Shown here: in pieces, positions 1-6,125 of the stretch
Layout of the letters: each line of letters starts with the position of its first letter
Position numbering within the stretch: position 1 is the first letter of the stretch
NCBI GenBank assembly: GCA_026706935.1
Contig: JAPOXV010000019.1
Span: 124,001 to 188,000, forward strand
Reading direction: 5' to 3'
Source of the DNA: Gammaproteobacteria bacterium
GTDB lineage: Bacteria > Pseudomonadota > Gammaproteobacteria > Pseudomonadales > Azotimanducaceae
DNA: 64,000 bases
Program-made: the position numbers and the translations under genes
The notes under the pieces: generated by a model
Told to the model about the DNA's origin: nothing
The model's input: the letters and a program-made list of their open reading frames with translations, nothing else
Database searches by the model: none

Positions 1-260
1 TGGCGGGCACGTGGCACGAATTGCCGCCTAATCTTAAAGTGTGGCGAAACGCATTGATTGATTGCGTGGTGAGCGCACCGAGCGACTGCGTGATGTTCTC
101 ACATTTCGTTGCTATTAATCTGCTGGTAGGTGCAGCCAACGGCAACGCGGCGATGGTTTCATTCCGTCCTGACAACTCGTCGATAACGCGATTCGAGATC
201 GATGGCTCAACGCTTACGGTACTAGGACTAGGCGAACAAGCGCAGACCCACGTTAATTAG
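1..260 (+). CDS. Histidine phosphatase family protein, C-terminal part
   Basis: The frame is open from the left edge (first whole codon at base 3) and ends with a TAA at 258-260. It therefore looks like the tail of a gene beginning outside the window, not a short ORF starting at an internal TTG. The visible segment has a WRN motif, then SHFVAIN, FRPDNSSIT and a closing LGEQAQTHVN. This pattern is seen at the C-terminus of SixA/phosphoglycerate-mutase-like histidine phosphatases; the His of SHF would be the second catalytic histidine of the fold. The RHG nucleophile motif would lie outside the window, so substrate and completeness cannot be judged. Family assignment comes from motif memory only. 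Confidence 0.7.
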   Translation, partial: AGTWHELPPNLKVWRNALIDCVVSAPSDCVMFSHFVAINLLVGAANGNAAMVSFRPDNSSITRFEIDGSTLTVLGLGEQAQTHVN

Positions 261-498
261 TATCACAATTGTCCGAGGTTGCTCGAATGTCGAGCCGACC
301 ACCAAACCTCGTTCGCGATGCTAACGATGGAAAGGTCAAGAAGATCTCTCCATTACACCTGCTTGGGCGTCTTCACCGAGCGTGCGTGCACTTCGCTGCA
401 CCTAACACGCGAATTCGCGCTTGTTTACTCTCCCAATAAATAATCGAGTTCCTGACTTTAGTACGGGGTGATATATAGGACTGAACCTTCTCTGCGGA

Positions 499-753
499 CT
501 AACTCCTGAACTCGCTCGGTAGTTTGTTATACGCCTCCATAACAAGGTTTGCGCCCGATTGTGCCAATATATCGTCGAGATCTTTTCTGTAAGGACCTAC
601 ACTTCTTGTTTCAGTCGAACCGTCTGACATTTTGACAGTGAATATCGCTTCGATATGAAATTCGTTAATTCCCGCTTCTTCGATACGGAATGCCCCTAAT
701 TGTGCTCTCGCGTACCTACCCTGAATTGGCAAAACTTCTGAATCTGAACTCAT
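499..753 (-). CDS. Hypothetical small protein (84 aa)
   Basis: I do not recognise this protein. It is 84 residues, soluble in character, with no signal peptide or membrane segment, and carries a central segment (residues about 25-60) of alternating hydrophobic and polar residues followed by an acidic helix-like tail. It lies on the same strand as, and about 250 bp downstream of, the three-gene cassette at 1000-2203 and could be a loosely linked fourth member. No Shine-Dalgarno sequence stands out. The coding call rests on plausible protein composition only. Confidence 0.45.
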   Translation of the reverse strand: MSSDSEVLPIQGRYARAQLGAFRIEEAGINEFHIEAIFTVKMSDGSTETRSVGPYRKDLDDILAQSGANLVMEAYNKLPSEFRS

Positions 754-999
754 AAAGTCGCCTCCGTGCGTGATTTCGAGTCAGAATTATGGGACTTGTC
801 AAACCTAAAAGAATGTACGCCGAACGTGAGCAATCATCGATTTTCAAGAACTACCGGCGACACCGGCAAGATTCAGCTAATGGAACTAAACCTAACGCCA
901 GTTCCATTGGCGTCAAAGTGCTCTAAAATCCAAGCGTTATCCACGGAATTCGTTCCGGTGCTCTCACCAAGCGATTGAGCCTTAAATAGGACTCAATAC

Positions 1000-1395
1000 T
1001 CACTCGTCAATTAAAGGATGCAACTGACCTCTATTGACGGCTAAGTCCCTTAATCGCCTCGCAGCTTTAACAATTGCCTTAGTTCCAAGAGTTGAATAAT
1101 CCGCGAGAGTATGAGCTGGATTTTCGGTTTTGGGGTCGTGCTCGCATTCGATATTTTCTGCTCGGAATTCGCCAACTGTTAATCCATAGACGGCAACTGT
1201 GTTGTACCCATTAGCCTTAAACCTATCGAACGACTCCTGGGCTGTAGCGCACGCCGATCGATCGACCGACATTTTCCCTTCTTCGCGTCGGGTAGGTTTG
1301 AATGCCTCGCTAGAAGGTCGGTTGGCGTCTACGAAATGATTTGACGGAATTTGTCGGTAAAGATTCTCTTCATCATCTTTAAGAATTCGCCCCAT
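1000..1395 (-). CDS. Conserved hypothetical protein of a three-gene cassette (131 aa)
   Basis: This is a soluble 131-residue protein. It opens with a segment ending in SNHF, followed by FKPTRREEGKMSVDR, a central VYGLTVGEFRAE, then HDPKTENPAHTLADY, and a basic helix near the C-terminus. The SVDR, DP and NPAH landmarks recur in a family of uncharacterised bacterial proteins I have seen paired with an NWDG/LEW-type partner. Its start lies inside the 3' end of the 206-residue gene upstream (67 bp overlap), so the two are probably co-translated. Function is unknown; the NPAH histidine and nearby acidic residues are the most obvious candidates for a functional site. Confidence 0.7.
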   Translation of the reverse strand: MGRILKDDEENLYRQIPSNHFVDANRPSSEAFKPTRREEGKMSVDRSACATAQESFDRFKANGYNTVAVYGLTVGEFRAENIECEHDPKTENPAHTLADYSTLGTKAIVKAARRLRDLAVNRGQLHPLIDE

Positions 1396-1949
1396 GTACT
1401 TCCTCCTTGTGTTTGGGGCAATGTACCCTCTATTGCATCTATGATTGTCTCGTAATCTGAAAACGGTACTTCGATATCACCAATTTCTCCGTCTCCCGTG
1501 ATTTCGACACCGAAGAACGCGATGGTTTCATCGTTCAATGTCCGTAGCGAGTATCCCCAGTCATTTACTGTCCATTCCAAGAGAACCCCGCCATCTGTAC
1601 ATGGGTACACCGATGCTAGCGATTCCAATCCCTTAACATCCACTAGGAATCTGTTAGCCATCGTGATGCTATTACATGATGGTGCCGGGCTCGCATCCCC
1701 ATCCCAATTGTCCTCAAGGGTTACAAAATCGAGTAACCTCAATACCGTATCGGTGGCTGGCACACTGCTTCGCTGTGACTCGACTAAAGCGATATTCGAA
1801 ACTATCACTTCACTAAACAGTTCAAACTGAGCGATAACACAATCGTTATTGACATCTGTCTTAACAGTCGAAAGTTTGCGTTTAGTGTAAGACGTTCGAT
1901 TGTCCTGCGTTTGCTCAAGCATATACCTATCGGCGTACATTGTTGTCAT
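1329..1949 (-). CDS. Conserved hypothetical protein of a three-gene cassette (206 aa)
   Basis: This 206-residue soluble protein has a central block reading EDNWDG followed by SPAPS, a helix with NRFL, and then DGGVLLEW. That arrangement is shared by an uncharacterised bacterial family often encoded beside the SVDR/NPAH-type protein found directly downstream here. The ATG at 1947-1949 overlaps the TGA of the upstream 85-residue gene (ATGA), and its 3' end overlaps the next gene by 67 bp, so the three genes form one tightly coupled unit. No signal peptide or membrane segment is seen. Role is unknown; an accessory, possibly mobile or stress-related function is inference. Confidence 0.72.
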   Translation of the reverse strand: MTTMYADRYMLEQTQDNRTSYTKRKLSTVKTDVNNDCVIAQFELFSEVIVSNIALVESQRSSVPATDTVLRLLDFVTLEDNWDGDASPAPSCNSITMANRFLVDVKGLESLASVYPCTDGGVLLEWTVNDWGYSLRTLNDETIAFFGVEITGDGEIGDIEVPFSDYETIIDAIEGTLPQTQGGSTWGEFLKMMKRIFTDKFRQIIS

Positions 1950-2203
1950 GGTTGCTTCAACAAGCTCTGATCACAAGAAGCGATTTGCGTGACAATTTGG
2001 GTAGTTACCCCATATATTGGAAACCCGTCTGAGTCCCATTGACCGTTAATGCGATGTACCGTTAGAGGTGCAACATGTAAGTCTATGCTGGTTCCGTCGC
2101 TAAGTTCAAGCTGAGTCACCCCTGGCCTAATTCCGAGCACTTCGACGTGCGTAATTTCGTGCCTATTACCGGCCGGATCCAGTACGTGATCTGGTCTTGA
2201 CAT
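1946..2203 (-). CDS. Conserved hypothetical small protein, first gene of the cassette (85 aa)
   Basis: The protein is compact and beta-rich in appearance, with VEVLGIRPGVTQLELSDGT, then HVAPLTVHRINGQWDSDGFP and a YGV near the end. Short proteins of this kind (an LSDG turn followed by a WDxDGxP motif) occur upstream of the NWDG/LEW family encoded next. I chose the ATG at 2201-2203 because a purine-rich AAGGGAACGAAGA stretch sits just upstream; an in-frame ATG at 2239 would add 12 residues. Its TGA overlaps the start of the next gene by four bases. Function is unknown. Confidence 0.62.
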   Translation of the reverse strand: MSRPDHVLDPAGNRHEITHVEVLGIRPGVTQLELSDGTSIDLHVAPLTVHRINGQWDSDGFPIYGVTTQIVTQIASCDQSLLKQP

Positions 2204-2399
2204 TCTTCGTTCCCTTGGTACTTGCATGCATTTATACAAATAGCATATTGTTAGACAAAGAAATTCGCCAAAGTCTCAATCTGGCAACACGCACGTTAAC
2301 AAGCCTTAGTACGGCCGTTTTTCAATGTACGAATACGTCTTGACAACGCACGAGAGTAACGCAACCTTAAGCTTCGTGTTTAAACATGCATACAAACAG

Positions 2400-3464
2400 C
2401 TAGTTGATCGTACGATCGATCACTCGCCACTCGTAATGTTTCTCAAGGTTTGATCCTTGAACACCTGCGACCGCAAAAAGTAAACTACGCAGCAGCTTAG
2501 CCGTGTCGCCGCGTGCCATGCCTAAGAACATGCTGTTGAACTGCGAGCATTCAATCAGTAACTTCTCGATCCCCGCTTGACCATGTCGATTGATCAACGC
2601 GTCGACTCGGCGACGTTGATAACCTGGTAACGTCGTCTTGGGGTCCATCAACTTCGAATGTGCCAACGTCAACACTTGGGTCACCATGTTGAGGATTCCA
2701 AGTTCGTTTCGACTTGAGCTACGACCTTGATGACTCAGTGCGTCAAGCTTTCTTGTGATTTGAGCAGCGTTGCCGTTAAAAACGGCGTCAATAACTTCCA
2801 ACATATCCGCATTGCTGGCATCGGATAAATCGATGTCGTCAACATCGATGGTCGCACCTTCGTCGAGAACTAGCTGCAACTTATCGAGTTCCTGTCGAGC
2901 GGCAAGCAGGTTACCTTCGCAATAGTCCGACAGCTTCTCCGCAGCTTGCTTCGTCAACTTAAGACCTAATGACGTTGACTTGGACTGCAGCCACTCTATG
3001 CTGTGGTCTCGGTTCAACTCATCGACGGCGATTAACACGATGTGTTTGGAGGACCTTAGTTGACCGTACCACTTCTTGCGTTTGTCGCGGTAGTCCAGTC
3101 CCGCTAGTCGTACGAGCAGTACATTGGACGCTTGCTCCGACGCGTGCGTTTCGAATGCGGAAACCGCACTGTCTTCGAAAGCCGACGTTCGCATTCGGAC
3201 TTCGACCAACTTCCTCGTGCCGAACAAGGAAGTTTCCGCGAGCTCATCGAATATACCGCCCCATTCCATCTTCTTCGCTCTACCACGAGATGACCCAGCA
3301 TCGAGCCTGAAGACTTCATGGTCTTCGATACCGTCGGCTTGAGCGGCAACGAGGATCTCACGACTCGCCTCCTCCTCAAGAACGGTCTCCGATCCACCCG
3401 TCACATAGATGGGTTTCATGCCCTCTTTCAAGATATCGCTTAGTTGATTTGGAAAGACCTGCAT
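2400..3464 (-). CDS. holA: DNA polymerase III subunit delta
   Basis: This is the delta subunit of the clamp-loader complex, which opens the beta sliding clamp during replication. The 354-residue length is close to the usual 340. Recognisable features are the N-terminal IYVTGGSETVLEEEA (family: PVYLxxGxExxLxxE), a LLVRLAGLDYRDKRKKWY region, the DYCEGNLLAARQELDKLQLV stretch typical of the second domain, and a C-terminal helical collar domain. Delta has no functional Walker site, as expected here. It lies 25 bp downstream of lptE, the classical lptE-holA pairing. Two stray adenine/thymine-rich bases aside, nothing unusual is seen. Confidence 0.93.
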   Translation of the reverse strand: MQVFPNQLSDILKEGMKPIYVTGGSETVLEEEASREILVAAQADGIEDHEVFRLDAGSSRGRAKKMEWGGIFDELAETSLFGTRKLVEVRMRTSAFEDSAVSAFETHASEQASNVLLVRLAGLDYRDKRKKWYGQLRSSKHIVLIAVDELNRDHSIEWLQSKSTSLGLKLTKQAAEKLSDYCEGNLLAARQELDKLQLVLDEGATIDVDDIDLSDASNADMLEVIDAVFNGNAAQITRKLDALSHQGRSSSRNELGILNMVTQVLTLAHSKLMDPKTTLPGYQRRRVDALINRHGQAGIEKLLIECSQFNSMFLGMARGDTAKLLRSLLFAVAGVQGSNLEKHYEWRVIDRTIN

Positions 3465-3489
3465 GTGTGCGGACCGTTACCTAGCCCAA

Positions 3490-3984
3490 CTACCTTGATG
3501 CGTTTGTCGCATCGCTCATTAGCGCGAGTCGCGTGATCAATTGGGTCGCAAGTTCTTCCCGGAGTAGCGCCAGTATTCGGCGCTTCTCCTTTTGAAACCC
3601 GATTAATGACGTTTCGTCTAATCCTACGCTTTCCGACGTGTGTAATGTCAGTGGCGTCTGTGGCTCGGACGCTAATGTGACATCCCAACGCACGCTAATC
3701 CAGTATTCGATCGGTCGACCCAGCGGATCCACACGCGTGGATCGCTCGTTCTCGAATTCCTGGATACCAACGATGGTTCGAACATCGGTTTCGGTATCAC
3801 TGACTATAGCAACCCCGAATACCTTTGCTTGTCGCTCGATTGCAATCTGAACGTCGCGCGGAAGATTGCCCGGTAGTTCAATACCAGAGAGTCGATCACC
3901 GAGAGATTCGGTTCGTAAGGTGAATCCACACGAGGTCGCGGCGACACATACGGCAATCCAAATGCCGAGGTGAATTCGGCGCAA
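3490..3984 (-). CDS. lptE: LPS-assembly lipoprotein LptE
   Basis: LptE is the outer-membrane lipoprotein that plugs the LptD beta-barrel during insertion of lipopolysaccharide. The 164-residue protein has a basic start, a hydrophobic stretch and a lipobox ending ATSCGF, so Cys19 is the predicted lipidated residue; GF after the cysteine is typical of LptE. A short family-like core (DVQIAIERQ, GIQEFENERSTRVDPLGRPIEY) follows. It is shorter than the E. coli protein (193). It is placed directly upstream of holA, supporting the call. In most relatives leuS is immediately upstream; here two unrelated secreted-protein genes intervene. Confidence 0.9.
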   Translation of the reverse strand: MRRIHLGIWIAVCVAATSCGFTLRTESLGDRLSGIELPGNLPRDVQIAIERQAKVFGVAIVSDTETDVRTIVGIQEFENERSTRVDPLGRPIEYWISVRWDVTLASEPQTPLTLHTSESVGLDETSLIGFQKEKRRILALLREELATQLITRLALMSDATNASR

Positions 3985-3989
3985 CTACC

Positions 3990-4922
3990 CTACTCGAGAT
4001 ACAGTGGTTCGAAGCCAAAGACCCACGGCGTTTCTGGATCGACTGTCACACGTACGGCGCGTACCTCCGGATCGCCGTAGACCTGGAGCCGCATGAAGTT
4101 CCCGTTGATTAATCGACCTGGTCCGAATGCTGAGAAAGGTCGGTCAATCGTAAACCTGTGCGCGTCACCGTGAACAAGCAAGATCGGTTTCGAATAACGA
4201 GACGTCGCTATTCTCATTTCATTGACAAGGTCCGAGTATGCGGGAGGCACTCTCTGGCCACCCGTATTCGCAAACAGTTCTGCTTGTATTGCAATGACGA
4301 CCGCAGTTAAATCTTGTTCCATCGCGATGCGGAATGAATCGCGCAACCACGCCTTGTTCGCTTGATTACGTTCGTACGCTTCGAGAAGATCGCTTTTAAC
4401 CGCAATATCTACGTTGTTGTTTGAGCCTGGTACGTTTAACGTGAAAAACAACACGTTGTGATGCAGCCATCGCACATTCTCGACGAATTTCGTATATGGC
4501 GAGACATCCGCTTGCCGAACAAGGGGCATCGTTTCTGCGCCGAGACTTTTCGCTTCCTTGTAGTACACGTCTCTCAACACCTGTAACCGATCGGCGGGTT
4601 CCCAGTCGCCGTACGCGTGTCGATCGCAATCCGTCCACTCGTTATCGCCAGGGGTAAACACCACGGGTTTTAGATAAGTGTTGAATGTATCGAGGATTTC
4701 TTCGTATCGCTCCTCGATACACATCGACGCACCCCAAATGTCACCGACATGAATCGAGAACGCGATGTTTTGTTCATTGATCAGCTCAATAAGTCGGGCA
4801 TAGGCTTCGATACTTGGTTCGCCTTGATACGCTGTGTCGCCGATCGCTACGAATTCAAACTTCTCTGCGAAGACACTGCATGAAAGAACTACCAAGGTAA
4901 TGACCGCGGATATCCGTCTCAT
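3990..4922 (-). CDS. Secreted metallophosphoesterase (calcineurin-like)
   Basis: A signal peptide (about residues 1-19, ending VFA) is followed by a calcineurin-like metallophosphoesterase core: AIGDTAY, HVGDIWG, TPGDNEW and, late in the protein, LVHGDAHRF. These match the D-x-H/GD, GDN and H metal-binding blocks in order, with the first motif reading GDT in place of the more usual GDxH. The likely location is the periplasm; the substrate is unknown. The ATG overlaps the stop of the upstream secreted protein by four bases and lptE starts five bases after its stop, so it is part of the lptE-holA transcription unit here. Confidence 0.85.
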   Translation of the reverse strand: MRRISAVITLVVLSCSVFAEKFEFVAIGDTAYQGEPSIEAYARLIELINEQNIAFSIHVGDIWGASMCIEERYEEILDTFNTYLKPVVFTPGDNEWTDCDRHAYGDWEPADRLQVLRDVYYKEAKSLGAETMPLVRQADVSPYTKFVENVRWLHHNVLFFTLNVPGSNNNVDIAVKSDLLEAYERNQANKAWLRDSFRIAMEQDLTAVVIAIQAELFANTGGQRVPPAYSDLVNEMRIATSRYSKPILLVHGDAHRFTIDRPFSAFGPGRLINGNFMRLQVYGDPEVRAVRVTVDPETPWVFGFEPLYLE

Positions 4923-5467
4923 GATTCAGACTCCAGCACTCGAAACGAATCAAGGATGGCCTGTAGGCGTGGTCGCCATCGAGTGTCTCGATGAGACTGA
5001 TTGACGGTTAATTGGTACCAACGGTCGTTGGCGTAGAACGAAATGACAGTCGTTTCCACGAAGTGTCGACCAGCGTCTGTCGTCGTCCAACGAAAGACGG
5101 TTTTCATCGCCTCGTGACCGTTGAATTCGACGAACTCGATCTTGATCTCTGGATTCTCGATATACAGGGGCGGATCTTCTGACTTTACTGCGTCCACTTT
5201 CGGTGTATCAGACGGGATTTCGCGTACCGTTATCCAAAACGAGGGCATCGCAAACGGCGCACCCACGTAGAAATCCGATTCGGCGAGTGGATTCGCTGAG
5301 GGCTCCCATTCATACGGATATTCGAGGTCAAATCCCAGCTCCTTATCCACATGTGATCGCGTCGTTACTTCAACGAACTCACTTAAGAAATCTTGCGCGA
5401 GCAACGATGTACTCGTCAACGCAAGCATTGCGACGACAATTCGGATGAGTCGTAGATATTGCATCAT
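4919..5467 (-). CDS. Secreted protein of unknown function (182 aa)
   Basis: An N-terminal signal peptide (hydrophobic stretch ending LLAQ, residues about 8-25) precedes a soluble domain. That domain begins GFDLEYPYEWEPS and ends in a WYQLTVNQS and LDSFRV strand-helix arrangement, reminiscent of PsbP-like or other small alpha/beta periplasmic domains that open with a FxxxYPxxW motif. I cannot assign a function. Its stop overlaps the start of the metallophosphoesterase gene (ATGA), so the two are probably co-translated and may act together in the periplasm. It is the first gene of the minus-strand unit ending at holA. Confidence 0.8.
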   Translation of the reverse strand: MMQYLRLIRIVVAMLALTSTSLLAQDFLSEFVEVTTRSHVDKELGFDLEYPYEWEPSANPLAESDFYVGAPFAMPSFWITVREIPSDTPKVDAVKSEDPPLYIENPEIKIEFVEFNGHEAMKTVFRWTTTDAGRHFVETTVISFYANDRWYQLTVNQSHRDTRWRPRLQAILDSFRVLESES

Positions 5468-5571
5468 TCAAAGAACAGTTTGTACAGCGTGTTCAACCAG
5501 ATATTCGACCTGCGCAGTCTGGAAAACTGGTCTACAATTCAAGAGATAAACTGGATAAAAAGACAGCATGT

Positions 5572-5610
5572 CGAAGGTATTTCTTTTTCAGTTAAGAAAT
5601 AGAACCTTCG
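5572..5610 (+). promoter_or_regulatory. Long inverted repeat (hairpin) upstream of the coiled-coil gene
   Basis: Arms CGAAGG plus TATTTCTT (5572-5585) are complementary to AAGAAATA (5594-5601) plus CCTTCG (5605-5610). The loop has eight bases and a three-base bulge (GAA) lies on the right side, so 14 base pairs can form. No T-run follows on either strand, so it is not a standard intrinsic terminator. It lies about 50 bp upstream of the ATG at 5661, where it could act as an operator or as an mRNA 5'-leader structure. Confidence 0.6.
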
Positions 5611-5660
5611 TCCTGATAACGCTCATGAGAGCGCATAAATTCTACCGTTAAGGAACCAAC

Positions 5661-5930
5661 ATGGCTAGCAATGACGATAAATCAACATCGGAACTGCTTT
5701 CCGAGATGCTAGACGGACTTAATACCGTAAGAACTGATCTCGCTAAAGTGACGAGCGATCTCGCGAAGGTCACGAACGGCCTCGCTGACGTTAACCGAGA
5801 CGTTGACAATGTATATAGCTTGGCATTGGCCGTTCAGCGAAAAGTCGATACCCAAGAGAAAGACCTCGCCGCGACATATGTGAAAAGATCCGAGATCGCA
5901 CGTCTCGGCGAGGCACCGACGCCGTCTTAG
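5661..5930 (+). CDS. Small heptad-repeat coiled-coil protein (89 aa)
   Basis: An AAGGA stretch sits at a good distance before the ATG. Residues about 27-70 consist of successive seven-residue units (LAKVTSD, LAKVTNG, LADVNRD, VDNVYSL and so on), which predicts one continuous amphipathic coiled coil; the tail is short and polar. There is no signal peptide or membrane segment. It is the only plus-strand gene between leuS and holA and appears to be a separate unit preceded by a strong hairpin (5572-5610). Function is unknown; such short coiled coils are often oligomerising or partner-binding modules. Confidence 0.75.
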   Translation: MASNDDKSTSELLSEMLDGLNTVRTDLAKVTSDLAKVTNGLADVNRDVDNVYSLALAVQRKVDTQEKDLAATYVKRSEIARLGEAPTPS

Positions 5931-5933
5931 CGC

Positions 5934-6125
5934 TTAGCCCACCCCGGTGGAGCGATCACGATCGCTGTCTTGACGTCGAGGACTTGTAGGTCGCCGACGA
6001 ACGAATCTGAAACGCCGCTTAGGACATCCGTCGGACACGATGACAGTGACGTTGGACAATTGATCGGAGGTCGCCACGGCCTGAGGAAATACGGTTTCGT
6101 CAATCCGCCCCTTTGATTCGTTCAT
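5934..6125 (-). CDS. Doubtful small ORF overlapping the leuS stop (63 aa)
   Basis: The ATG overlaps the TGA of leuS in an ATGA arrangement, which is what makes it worth listing. The product is 63 residues with an arginine-rich C-terminal half (RRFRFVRRRPTSPRRQ) and no recognisable motif. It ends three bases from the stop of the convergent coiled-coil gene. The composition is not convincing for a folded protein, and it may be an ORF by chance. Confidence 0.25.
   Translation of the reverse strand: MNESKGRIDETVFPQAVATSDQLSNVTVIVSDGCPKRRFRFVRRRPTSPRRQDSDRDRSTGVG

Noticed and set aside
766-978. Plus-strand ORF of 70 codons starting with GTG
   Set aside because: Composition is not protein-like, there is no motif and no ribosome site, and it lies opposite a minus-strand cassette; I treat 754-999 as non-coding.
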